From contig JAHBXZ010000002.1 of assembly GCA_019636215.1 (NCBI GenBank), positions 124,001 to 188,000 on the forward strand: a stretch of DNA of 64,000 nt. The letters are read 5' to 3'. This stretch comes from Planctomycetota bacterium. GTDB lineage: Bacteria; Planctomycetota; UBA8742; UBA2392. Positions 42,828 through 50,205 of the stretch are shown here, piece after piece. The position numbers were made by a program, and so were the translations under genes. The notes beneath the pieces were generated by a model that ran no database searches, was not told where the DNA came from, and saw only the letters and a list, made by a program, of their open reading frames with translations. The first letter of the stretch is position 1. Every line of letters begins with the position of its first letter.

Positions 42828-43240
42828 TGCTCGTGCTTGTAGACACATCGGTCTGGTCGCTGGTGCTGCGGCGCAGACCCGCGCTGGTCGGAGATGAACT
42901 GGCCTTCGCCGACGAACTGCGGGAGTTGATTCGCGAGGGCAGGGCCGTGTTGATCGGCCCGATCCGCCAGGAGTTGCTCAGCGGCGCGCGCACGCGGGAG
43001 AACCTGCACCGGCTTCGCGACAGTCTTCGCGCGTTTCCTGACGTTGCTCCAACATCTGTTGTCTATGAACGCGCAGCGGAGTTGGATTTCGAGTTTCGAA
43101 CCAGAGGCGTTACAGGCAAGTCCACTGACCTGCTGATCTGCGCGACAGCGCTGGAGAACGACTATTCAGTGTTTACCACCGATTCCGATTTTGAGCAGTT
43201 TCGAAAGCACTCGACACTCCGCCTTCATTCTGTTCGCTGA
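42827..43240 (+). CDS. vapC: VapC-type PIN-domain toxin
   Basis: This 137-residue PIN-domain ribonuclease carries the acidic catalytic set: Asp6 in V-D-T-S-V-W, Glu49 in R-Q-E-L-L, Asp101 in S-T-D-L-L-I, and Asp119 in T-T-D-S-D-F. VapC toxins cleave tRNA or rRNA. The start overlaps the vapB stop (TGATG). The pair sits inside the catabolic cluster and probably inserted there. Confidence 0.9.
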   Translation: MLVLVDTSVWSLVLRRRPALVGDELAFADELRELIREGRAVLIGPIRQELLSGARTRENLHRLRDSLRAFPDVAPTSVVYERAAELDFEFRTRGVTGKSTDLLICATALENDYSVFTTDSDFEQFRKHSTLRLHSVR

Positions 43241-43246
43241 TTCACC

Positions 43247-43996
43247 ATGAACCCAACGCTCGCCCATGCCACCTGGCCACAGATCAAGGCCGCCCTCGCC
43301 GCGGGGCCGGTGGTTGCGATCCTGCCGCTGGGCGCCACCGAGGCCCACGGCCCACACCTGCCGTTGAACACCGACGTCATCATCAGTGAAGGCATGGCCC
43401 AGTACGCCGTGCCGGAGCTTGAGGACGCGGGCATTGCCGCGTTCATATTGCCAGCGCTGGCCTATGCGCCTGCCGAGTACGCCGCCGGGTTCCCGGGCAC
43501 GATCACGATCAGCGCCGCTGCGGCCAAGGCCGTGATTCTCGATATAGCCCGGTCGCTCAAGGCCCAGGGATTCGCCTGTATGGCGCTTGCCAACAGCCAC
43601 TTTGACCCGGCCAATGTGGCCATGCTGCGCGAGGCCGCCGCCGAGGCCGCGGCGCTGGGCCTCAAGGTTGCCTTTCCGGATTTCACGCGCCGCAAGCTGG
43701 CCCAGACATTGACTGCCGAGTTTCAATCTGGGGCCTGTCACGCCGGCCAGTTTGAAACCAGCCTGGTCATGGCCGCCCGGCCCGAACTCGTAGATGAAGA
43801 CTCGCGCCGCACGGCACAGGACAACCCCGCCAGCCTGACAGAAGCCTTTGCCAAGGGAGCCAAGACCTTCGAACAGGCCGGGGGCCCACAGGCCTACTTT
43901 GGGTTTCCGCAAAAGGCCAGCGCGGACGAAGGCGTGCAGACTTACGAAGCCCTTGCGGCAGCACTGGTGTCGGCAATCAAGGCCGAACTGGCTTAG
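43247..43996 (+). CDS. Creatininase-family amidohydrolase
   Basis: This 249-residue metal-dependent hydrolase of the creatininase fold has P-L-G-A-T-E-A-H-G-P-H-L-P-L-N-T-D near the N-terminus (metal Glu, His and Asp), A-N-S-H-F-D-P and the C-terminal G-A-C-H-A-G-Q-F-E-T-S (metal Glu). Family members cleave amide bonds in creatinine, formamides or peptide cofactors such as mycofactocin. No cofactor genes are nearby, so the substrate is open. It starts six bases after vapC. Confidence 0.85.
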   Translation: MNPTLAHATWPQIKAALAAGPVVAILPLGATEAHGPHLPLNTDVIISEGMAQYAVPELEDAGIAAFILPALAYAPAEYAAGFPGTITISAAAAKAVILDIARSLKAQGFACMALANSHFDPANVAMLREAAAEAAALGLKVAFPDFTRRKLAQTLTAEFQSGACHAGQFETSLVMAARPELVDEDSRRTAQDNPASLTEAFAKGAKTFEQAGGPQAYFGFPQKASADEGVQTYEALAAALVSAIKAELA

Positions 43997-44045
43997 GCCA
44001 AACCCCAAGTACTGTCTCGCGTTTCAATGCCAGGACGGGCACTGC

Positions 44046-44074
44046 TTGCCACACACATCACGACATGATATACT
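44046..44074 (+). promoter_or_regulatory. Probable sigma-70-type promoter of a leaderless transcript
   Basis: TTGCCA (44046-44051) and TATACT (44069-44074) are separated by 17 bases, each matching the consensus at five of six positions. The ATG at 44081 lies six bases after the -10, where transcription would be expected to start. Confidence 0.5.
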
Positions 44075-44080
44075 GGCGTT

Positions 44081-45202
44081 ATGCTTCTTCGCGCGGCCAT
44101 ACTCGGCATCATGTTGGGCCTGCTGGGTGGGGCGGCCGCCTGGCGGGGTGCGATTGCGCCCGCAGCCTGGTGGAACTGGTGCGCATTGGCCCTGGCGTTG
44201 GGCGCGCTGGCGATCCTGTTTGTGGACACCAAGCGCCAGCGCGCCCGAGCGCTGCAGGGCATTGCTCACAAGCCGCGTTGGTACCAGTTCGGGGCCAGTG
44301 GTTTTTCGCTTCTGGCGATCGGGTTGCTGCTGGCCTGGTGGCTGGCTCGGGTCCCGGCGCCCATGGGCAGTGGCCCGGCCGGGCCGAGCGTAGACCGCGC
44401 CCGGTTTGAGCAACCGTGGCTGAGTCAGCCCGTGGTGATGGTCAGCCTTGGCGACAGTGTCAGCACTGGTTACGGCGCCGGGCCTGGCATGGGCTATTTT
44501 GAGCTGATTCAGCGCAATCGCGACGATGTGTACCCCGAGATGGCGGGCATCGAGCTTTCCAAGGTGCTCGACATCCGCCGTGTGGAGCGCCTGGCCGCCA
44601 ACAGCACAAACAGCATCGCGCACGAGGAAACGATCCGCCGCATGCAGGTCTGGCCCAAAGACACGTTTGGCGTGGTCTGCATGACCACAGGTGGCATTGA
44701 CCTGATTCACTGGTACGGCAAGGCCGCCCCGAAGGAGGGTGCCATGTATGGTGCCGACTGGGCCACGGCCGAACCTTGGATCCGCAATTTTGAGCAACGG
44801 CTGGACCGCATGCTGCGGGCCCTGCGCGAGAAGTTCCCGGGCGGCTGCGCGGTGTTTTTGGCCACCATCTACGACCCGACCGACACGGTGGGGGACATTG
44901 AGAACGCCGGCCCCAAGTTCTGGCTGCCGGCCTGGCCGGACGGCAAGCGCATCCACACGGACTTCAACGAGGCCATCAAGGCCGCGGCGGCGAAGCATGA
45001 TCACGTGCATCTGGTGGATGTGTACGCGACTCTGCTTGGGCACGGCATTCACTGCAACGAACCCGCTAACCCGCACTATGACGCCAGCGACCCGACCTAC
45101 TGGTACTACATCAACCTGGAAGACCCCAACCAGCGCGGCTACGACGCCATCCGTCGCGCGTTTCTGAACGCCATGGCAGCGACGCTGGCGCCGCAACCAT
45201 GA
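44081..45202 (+). CDS. Membrane-anchored SGNH-like protein
   Basis: This 373-residue protein has transmembrane helices at about 4-20, 31-48 and 72-90, then an SGNH/GDSL-like extracytoplasmic domain. Block I is clear (V-S-L-G-D-S-V-S-T-G-Y-G). The equivalent of block III reads T-G-G-I-D instead of G-x-N-D, and the block V region reads E-D-P-N-Q-R-G-Y with Asp where His is expected before Pro-Asn. The nucleophile may be present while its partners have changed. It probably has a leaderless mRNA. Function and substrate are unknown. Confidence 0.7.
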   Translation: MLLRAAILGIMLGLLGGAAAWRGAIAPAAWWNWCALALALGALAILFVDTKRQRARALQGIAHKPRWYQFGASGFSLLAIGLLLAWWLARVPAPMGSGPAGPSVDRARFEQPWLSQPVVMVSLGDSVSTGYGAGPGMGYFELIQRNRDDVYPEMAGIELSKVLDIRRVERLAANSTNSIAHEETIRRMQVWPKDTFGVVCMTTGGIDLIHWYGKAAPKEGAMYGADWATAEPWIRNFEQRLDRMLRALREKFPGGCAVFLATIYDPTDTVGDIENAGPKFWLPAWPDGKRIHTDFNEAIKAAAAKHDHVHLVDVYATLLGHGIHCNEPANPHYDASDPTYWYYINLEDPNQRGYDAIRRAFLNAMAATLAPQP

Positions 45203-45396
45203 CGATCACGCGTAGTTTGCGGTGGCAAGCAGGGGCAATCGCTGCGGCGCTGATAGCAGCGGCCTTGGGATATCTTGCGCTGAGTTGGGACGCCGACGTA
45301 TTGCCCGCCGTCAATGCTGCGACTGGCGCAGTGAGCCTGTGCATGGTTGTGGTTGCAGTGTCTTGCTCGCTTATGCCACCACCGCGCGCCCGGTGA
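45199..45396 (+). CDS. Small membrane protein, 65 residues
   Basis: This 65-residue protein has two predicted transmembrane helices (about 10-29 and 38-58) joined by a short loop, and a basic C-terminus. Its ATG overlaps the stop of the SGNH-like gene (ATGA), which supports it as a real, coupled gene. No family is recognised. The remaining 123 bases to the next gene show no further coding signal. Confidence 0.55.
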   Translation: MTITRSLRWQAGAIAAALIAAALGYLALSWDADVLPAVNAATGAVSLCMVVVAVSCSLMPPPRAR

Positions 45397-45519
45397 ACCT
45401 TTGCGCTTCGAGCGAAACCGAAAGCACGCACCGGCAACATTGGGCCCGACCACAGGCAGGAAGAAAAGTCGCACTTATATCGGTTGCATTTCCCAACCAT
45501 CGATACCTAAAGTAACGGC

Positions 45520-46287
45520 ATGCCACAGTCTGTCATCGTCACCGGGGCATCCCGCGGCATTGGCCGGGCCATCGCCGAAAGGCTTGCGGCTGATGGGTAT
45601 GCGCTGCTGCTGGTCGCCCGCAACGCCGGGCCAATGGACCAATTGGCCGCCGACCTGGCCTCGCAGGGGGCCAAGGTCGCCACGTTTGCCTGCGACGTTA
45701 CGGATGACGCCGCGGGCGCGCGCATCCGCGACGCCGCGCTGGATGCCTTCGGGCCGCCCTGGGGGCTGGTGAACAATGCGGGCATGGCCGAAAGCGCCGC
45801 GCTGGCAAAGACTGACGACGAACTTCTTAGGCGCCACTTTGACCTGAACGTGTTCGCGCCGATCCGCATCATGCGCGCCGTTGTGCCGCGCATGGTCGAG
45901 CACGGCGGCGGCCGCGTTGTGAACATCGGCAGCACGGCATCTCTGGCGGGCTATCCTTACATCACGGCCTATGCGGCAAGCAAACACGCGCTGCTGGGCG
46001 CGACACGCAGCCTGGCGCGGGAACTTGCGGGCAAGGGCGTGACCGTCAACGCCGTGTGCCCGGGCTATGTGCGCACTGAAATCTTCGACGAAACCCTGCG
46101 CAACATCGCCGACCGCACCGGCCTGGACGAAGTGCAGGCCGAAGAAAAGCTCAAGCGCATGACTCCGCAGCACCGCATCTTCGAAACCGACGAGATCGCC
46201 AACGCGGTTTCGTTTCTGCTGGGCGATGACGCGCGGGGCATCAACGGCCAGGCCCTGTCGATTGACGGCGCGGAGATTGAACACTGA
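45520..46287 (+). CDS. SDR-family dehydrogenase, probable 3-hydroxyacyl-CoA dehydrogenase
   Basis: This 255-residue classical short-chain dehydrogenase has the nucleotide motif T-G-A-S-R-G-I-G, N-N-A-G, catalytic Ser in N-I-G-S-T-A-S, and Tyr-Lys in A-Y-A-A-S-K. P-G-Y-V-R-T follows. In aromatic CoA-pathway clusters this position is taken by a 3-hydroxyacyl-CoA dehydrogenase, so that role is favoured. A weak promoter (TAAAGT ending six bases before ATG) may give a very short leader. It overlaps the RidA gene by one base. Confidence 0.85.
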   Translation: MPQSVIVTGASRGIGRAIAERLAADGYALLLVARNAGPMDQLAADLASQGAKVATFACDVTDDAAGARIRDAALDAFGPPWGLVNNAGMAESAALAKTDDELLRRHFDLNVFAPIRIMRAVVPRMVEHGGGRVVNIGSTASLAGYPYITAYAASKHALLGATRSLARELAGKGVTVNAVCPGYVRTEIFDETLRNIADRTGLDEVQAEEKLKRMTPQHRIFETDEIANAVSFLLGDDARGINGQALSIDGAEIEH

Positions 46288-46694
46288 TGCCCGAACCCCT
46301 GTTTATGAACCCCGACGGCTGGAAGCGCCCGCGCGGCTACAACAATGCGGTTGTGCTGCCGCCGGGCCGCGCTCTGTTTGTGGCCGGGCAGGTGGGCTGG
46401 GACGCCGAAGAAGAGTTGGTGGGGGACGACTTTGTGGCCCAGTTCCGGCAGGCACTGCGCAACGTGCGCGCCTGTGTAGAGGCCGCAGGCGGCCGCGTGG
46501 AACACCTGGGCCGCGTCAATCTGTACGTGACCGACAAGCAGGAGTACGCCGCCAACCTGCGCGCTGTGGGCGAAACCTGGCGCGAGATCATGGGAAGGCA
46601 CTTTCCCGCGATGGCGCTGCTGGAGGTAAAGGGCCTGCTGGAGCCCGGCGCCAAGGTGGAGATTGAGGCAACCGGAGTAATCGCCGATGGCTGA
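46287..46694 (+). CDS. RidA/YjgF family protein, atypical
   Basis: This 135-residue protein has the RidA fold pattern: V-A-G-Q-V-G-W at the core, A-L-R-N-V-R-A-C-V-E-A-A-G and V-E-I-E-A at the end. The conserved catalytic Arg that follows P-A in imine-deaminating RidA proteins is Met here (F-P-A-M-A), so ordinary 2-aminoacrylate deaminase activity is unlikely. RidA-like genes recur in 2-aminobenzoate-type catabolic clusters, where an imine or enamine intermediate can be imagined. It overlaps the MarR gene by eight bases. Confidence 0.82.
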   Translation: MPEPLFMNPDGWKRPRGYNNAVVLPPGRALFVAGQVGWDAEEELVGDDFVAQFRQALRNVRACVEAAGGRVEHLGRVNLYVTDKQEYAANLRAVGETWREIMGRHFPAMALLEVKGLLEPGAKVEIEATGVIADG

Positions 46695-47157
46695 CACCAT
46701 ACCAGTACTGACATCCGCTGAGCGCTCGCGTGTCGGCATGTGGATTCGCCTGGCCCGTTGCTACAACCTGGCCATGCGCGAACTCCGCGGCGGCCTGCGC
46801 GCAGAATGCACCATGCCCCAGTTTGACGTGCTGGCCCAGCTTGCGCGTACGGAAGATGGCCTGACTTTCAGTGCGCTTTCAGAAAAGCTGCTGGTCACGG
46901 CCGGCAACTTGACCGGCATTGTCGACCGGCTGGAGAAGCTGGAGCTGGTGCGCCGCGAAACCAACCCGCGCGACCGGCGGCAGATTTTCATCCGGCTTAC
47001 GCCGCGCGGCCGCGAGTATTGCGCCAAGGTGATCCCTGAACACGAACGCCAGATCGTGAAGCTGTTTGCCGGGATCAGCGAGAACGATGTGCAGAACCTG
47101 CGCCAGGACCTGGACCGCATGGCGGCGCTGTTTGAGGCCAAGGCAGGCCGCCCATGA
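46687..47157 (+). CDS. MarR-family transcriptional regulator
   Basis: This 156-residue winged-helix regulator has the recognition region L-S-E-K-L-L-V-T-A-G-N-L-T-G-I-V-D-R-L and the wing motif R-R-E-T-N-P-R-D-R-R, a MarR hallmark. Its position inside the operon, overlapping RidA and the crotonase by 8 and 4 bases, suggests that it controls the catabolic cluster in response to an aromatic acid or its CoA ester. No operator was identified. Confidence 0.9.
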   Translation: MADTIPVLTSAERSRVGMWIRLARCYNLAMRELRGGLRAECTMPQFDVLAQLARTEDGLTFSALSEKLLVTAGNLTGIVDRLEKLELVRRETNPRDRRQIFIRLTPRGREYCAKVIPEHERQIVKLFAGISENDVQNLRQDLDRMAALFEAKAGRP

Positions 47158-47942
47158 AGCCAACACACTTCCTGTACTCCGAAAGTGACGGCATTGGCAC
47201 GCTGACGCTGAACCGCCCCGAAAGGCTCAACGCACTTACGTTTGACGTGTACGCTGAACTGCCGGTGTTTCTGCGCTGGCTGGACACACAGGCATCGTGT
47301 CGTGTGCTGGTGCTGACCGGCGCGGGCAAGGCCTTTTGCAGCGGCGGCGATGTGGAGGACATCATCGGCCAGTTGTTCGCCCGTGACATGAAAGGTCTGC
47401 TCGATTTCACGCGCATGACGGTTGACGTGGTGCGCGCGATTCGCGCCCTGCGCAAGCCCGTGATTGGCGCCTTGAACGGCACCACCTGCGGGGCGGGTGC
47501 GGCCATAGCCCTGGCCTGCGACTTTCGCATTGCCGCCGACACCGCCAAATGCGCGTTTCTGTTCACCAAGGTCGGCCTGAGTGGTGCCGACATGGGCGCG
47601 TGTTTCTTGCTTCCGCGTGTGGTGGGCTGGACCAAGGCTACCGAACTGCTGATGACCGGCGACTTTATCACTGCACTGGAGGCCCAGCGCATTGGCCTTT
47701 ACAACGAGGTACTGCCGGCGCAGCAACTGATGCAGCGATCCGGAGAACTGGCAACAAAGCTGGCAAAGGGGCCGCAGTTCGGGCTGATGATGACCAAAGA
47801 GCTTCTCAATAAGGCGCTGAACTACGACCTGGAAACCGCACTGGAGGCCGAGGCACAGGCACAGGCCATCTGCATGCAGCACCCTGATTTCAAGGAAAGC
47901 TACAACGCCTGGAAGGACAAGCGCGAACCGAAGTTTGGCTAG
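47154..47942 (+). CDS. Enoyl-CoA hydratase/isomerase (crotonase) family protein
   Basis: This 262-residue crotonase-fold enzyme has N-R-P-E-R-L-N-A-L at the N-terminus, the CoA/oxyanion segments A-F-C-S-G-G-D and C-G-A-G-A-A-I-A, and K-A-T-E-L-L-M-T-G, carrying one candidate catalytic Glu. The other Glu of classical hydratases (in the P-E-V/I-x-L-G segment) is not at its usual place: the sequence reads F-T-K-V-G-L. It may therefore catalyse a related reaction on a ring-derived CoA ester. It starts with a four-base overlap to marR. Confidence 0.85.
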   Translation: MKPTHFLYSESDGIGTLTLNRPERLNALTFDVYAELPVFLRWLDTQASCRVLVLTGAGKAFCSGGDVEDIIGQLFARDMKGLLDFTRMTVDVVRAIRALRKPVIGALNGTTCGAGAAIALACDFRIAADTAKCAFLFTKVGLSGADMGACFLLPRVVGWTKATELLMTGDFITALEAQRIGLYNEVLPAQQLMQRSGELATKLAKGPQFGLMMTKELLNKALNYDLETALEAEAQAQAICMQHPDFKESYNAWKDKREPKFG

Positions 47943-47945
47943 CCC

Positions 47946-48025
47946 GGTTCACGGTTGACGGTCAACGGTTGACGGTCAACTGCCAGACAGCAAGAACCGC
48001 AGACTGTCGACTGTAAACTGTCAAC
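47946..48025. repeat. GTTGAC/GTCAAC-type inverted repeat, copy 4
   Basis: The left arm, 47946-47980, contains GGTTGACGGTCAACGGTTGA. The right arm, 48003-48025, contains ACTGTCGACTGTAAACTGTC followed by AAC, the approximate reverse complement. It fills the gap between the crotonase and acyl-CoA dehydrogenase genes and ends 14 bases before the start codon. It is the most regular of the four copies. Confidence 0.62.
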
Positions 48026-48039
48026 CTGCTGCACGGCCC

Positions 48040-49167
48040 ATGCAAGACCTGCTGAATCTACCGTTCTTCACTGACGCCGATCGCGCACTGGTGCGCGAGC
48101 TCGACGCCGCCGCGTGGGCACACATCTGGCTTGATCCCGAGAAGGGCGACGACGGCGCTGCGCTGCTGGCCGCCCTGCATACCCTGGCGGAGTGGGGCGC
48201 CCTGAAGCACACCGTTGCAGAGCCCTGGCGCCAGATGCCTAACGTTCTGGCGCGCGAAGTTCTGGCCTACCACAGCGGCATTGCCGACCTGGCGTTTGTC
48301 ATGCAGGCGCTGGGCAGTATCGCCATCGGCCTGATGGGCAACCCGGAACTCAAGGCTGCCATGCTGCCCAAGGTGGCGTCGGGCGAGGCCTGCATGGCCT
48401 TTGCCCTGACAGAGCCTGATGCCGGCAGTGACCTTGCCGCGCTGACCACCAGGGCCGCCAAAGGACCCGAGGGCTACCGCATCACCGGCCTGAAACACCT
48501 GATCAGCAACGCCGGCGTGGCCACACATTACACGGTGTTTGCCCGCACTTCCGACGGCCCCAGGGGAATCAGCGCGTTTGTGGTACCGGCAGACAGCGCA
48601 GGTCTGTCTGTAGAGAAGCAGCGTCCAATTTCACCGCACCCGCTGGGCGTGGTGCGCTTTGAAAATGTTGCCGTCAGCGCCGATCAGCGCCTGGGCAACG
48701 AGGGCGACGGCCTGAAGCTGGCGCTGATGACACTGGAACGCTGCCGCCCCACGGTTGCCGCCGCGGCCAACGGCTTTGCCCGTCGTGCTTTTGAGGAATG
48801 CATAAAGCACGTTCGGCATCGCGGCATGTTCGGCGCCATGCTGGCCGACCAGCCCATCGCGCAAGGGCTGATTGCCGAAATGAGCGCGCGCCTGGATTCC
48901 TCGCGCCTGTTGACCTACCGCACGGCCTGGCAGTTTGACCAGGGTGCAGCGCGGCAGCCTCGCGAAGTGGCAATCGCCAAGTGGCAGGCCACCGAGAACG
49001 CCCAGTGGGTGATCGACAAGGCTATGCAGTTGGCCGGCGGGGTTGGTGTGCTGCACGGCAGCGTGTTTGAGCGCCTGTACCGCGAGATCCGGCCGCTGCG
49101 CATCTATGAGGGCGCCAGCGAAGTGCAGCAACTGGTGATCGCCCGCAGCCTGCTGGAGAAGAGATGA
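48040..49167 (+). CDS. Acyl-CoA dehydrogenase
   Basis: This 375-residue FAD acyl-CoA dehydrogenase has A-L-T-E-P-D-A-G-S-D (flavin/substrate loop), S-A-F-V-V-P, the Q-L-A-G-G-V-G-V segment and the catalytic Glu357 in Y-E-G-A-S-E-V-Q near the C-terminus. In benzoate-type clusters this enzyme oxidises a ring-opened or cyclic acyl-CoA. It ends in a four-base overlap with the ferredoxin-like gene, so it is part of the same transcript despite the repeat in front of it. Confidence 0.9.
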   Translation: MQDLLNLPFFTDADRALVRELDAAAWAHIWLDPEKGDDGAALLAALHTLAEWGALKHTVAEPWRQMPNVLAREVLAYHSGIADLAFVMQALGSIAIGLMGNPELKAAMLPKVASGEACMAFALTEPDAGSDLAALTTRAAKGPEGYRITGLKHLISNAGVATHYTVFARTSDGPRGISAFVVPADSAGLSVEKQRPISPHPLGVVRFENVAVSADQRLGNEGDGLKLALMTLERCRPTVAAAANGFARRAFEECIKHVRHRGMFGAMLADQPIAQGLIAEMSARLDSSRLLTYRTAWQFDQGAARQPREVAIAKWQATENAQWVIDKAMQLAGGVGVLHGSVFERLYREIRPLRIYEGASEVQQLVIARSLLEKR

Positions 49168-49511
49168 CCGAAGCCGCACGCCGCTATCCGCCCTATGACC
49201 GGCACGTGTTCATCTGCATGAACGAGCGCCCGGCCGACAACCCGCGTGGCGACTGCGTGCGCAAGGGCGCGCCGCAGGTGCTTGAACGTTTCAAGGTGCT
49301 GGTGGAAACGCTGAAGCTCAAGCCCGCCATCCGCGCCCAGAAATGCGGTTGCCTGGACACCTGCGAAAGCGGAGTAAGCGTGGTGGTGTATCCTGAGGCC
49401 GTGTGGTATCGCAATGTCACTGTGGCCGACGTGGACGAAATCGTGGATAGCCACCTGGTGCGTGGAGTGCCGGTGGAACGCTTGAAGCTGCACAAAGCAC
49501 AGGCAGGGTAA
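49164..49511 (+). CDS. Thioredoxin-like [2Fe-2S] ferredoxin
   Basis: This 115-residue protein has the cysteine pattern of the thioredoxin-like 2Fe-2S family (also seen in NuoE): C-M-N-E-R and G-D-C-V-R-K-G in the first part, then K-C-G-C-L-D-T-C-E-S-G, and V-V-V-Y-P-E-A-V-W-Y. It probably carries electrons to or from an oxidoreductase. Coupling to the acyl-CoA dehydrogenase gene and closeness to the Old Yellow Enzyme suggest a redox partner role in the catabolic cluster. Confidence 0.85.
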   Translation: MTEAARRYPPYDRHVFICMNERPADNPRGDCVRKGAPQVLERFKVLVETLKLKPAIRAQKCGCLDTCESGVSVVVYPEAVWYRNVTVADVDEIVDSHLVRGVPVERLKLHKAQAG

Positions 49512-49518
49512 CCGCACC

Positions 49519-50205
49519 ATGCAAAGCAACGAGACCTGGTTTGCCATCCACCTGGGCCGCCCGGAAACCGCCAATCATGCGGGTTTTCTGCGCATGTACC
49601 GGGCCAAAGACACCAACAGCCGCCGCGTGATTGAGCAGACGGTCTCCATCCACGGCCGTGTGGACCGCCGCGCGATTGACCACGATGCCGTGTGCAAGCT
49701 GATTCTGGCGCGCCGCCAGGGCCGACTGGTTCCGCTGGAGCTTGAATACAACGGTTCCGGCACGGTCAGCAACGTCAAGTTCGCGTCAGGCAGGCTGAAC
49801 GCCACCGGCGCGGCCGCGGGCGCCAACAACGAACCCGCGCCCGATGACGTGATGCCCACGTTCGGGGTGTTTGCGCTGGCCGGCGCCATTTACAACCAGC
49901 CCGAAGCCAGCATGGCGTTCACGCCACTGACGGAAGCCAACGGATCCCTGGGCACCACCGGCGCCAAACTGGTGTGCAACGGCAAGGTGTCAGTCACGCC
50001 CTTTCCCAGCGCCATGCCACTGTGGGAAGTTGTGTGGTTAAACGCCGAAGGAACTCGCGTACAGGCCTTTTACTTTGATGACAAAGGAGAGCTCGTGCAG
50101 GCCGACTGGGGAGGCTCGCGCGCCCTGCGTGTTGCCACAGAGGCTGAAGCCAGACCCGTGCCCAAGCCCCAGCGTTCCGGCCGCCAGAAGAAGGTCGCGG
50201 GATGA
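49519..50205 (+). CDS. Protein of unknown function, 228 residues
   Basis: This soluble protein begins with M-Q-S-N-E-T-W-F-A-I-H-L and has a beta-rich pattern with no signal or membrane segment. Residues 90-108 are Ala/Gly/Asn-rich, perhaps a linker between two small domains, and the tail is basic (P-K-P-Q-R-S-G-R-Q-K-K). I do not recognise the family. It overlaps the Old Yellow Enzyme gene by four bases and follows the ferredoxin by seven, so it belongs to the operon. Confidence 0.65.
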   Translation: MQSNETWFAIHLGRPETANHAGFLRMYRAKDTNSRRVIEQTVSIHGRVDRRAIDHDAVCKLILARRQGRLVPLELEYNGSGTVSNVKFASGRLNATGAAAGANNEPAPDDVMPTFGVFALAGAIYNQPEASMAFTPLTEANGSLGTTGAKLVCNGKVSVTPFPSAMPLWEVVWLNAEGTRVQAFYFDDKGELVQADWGGSRALRVATEAEARPVPKPQRSGRQKKVAG

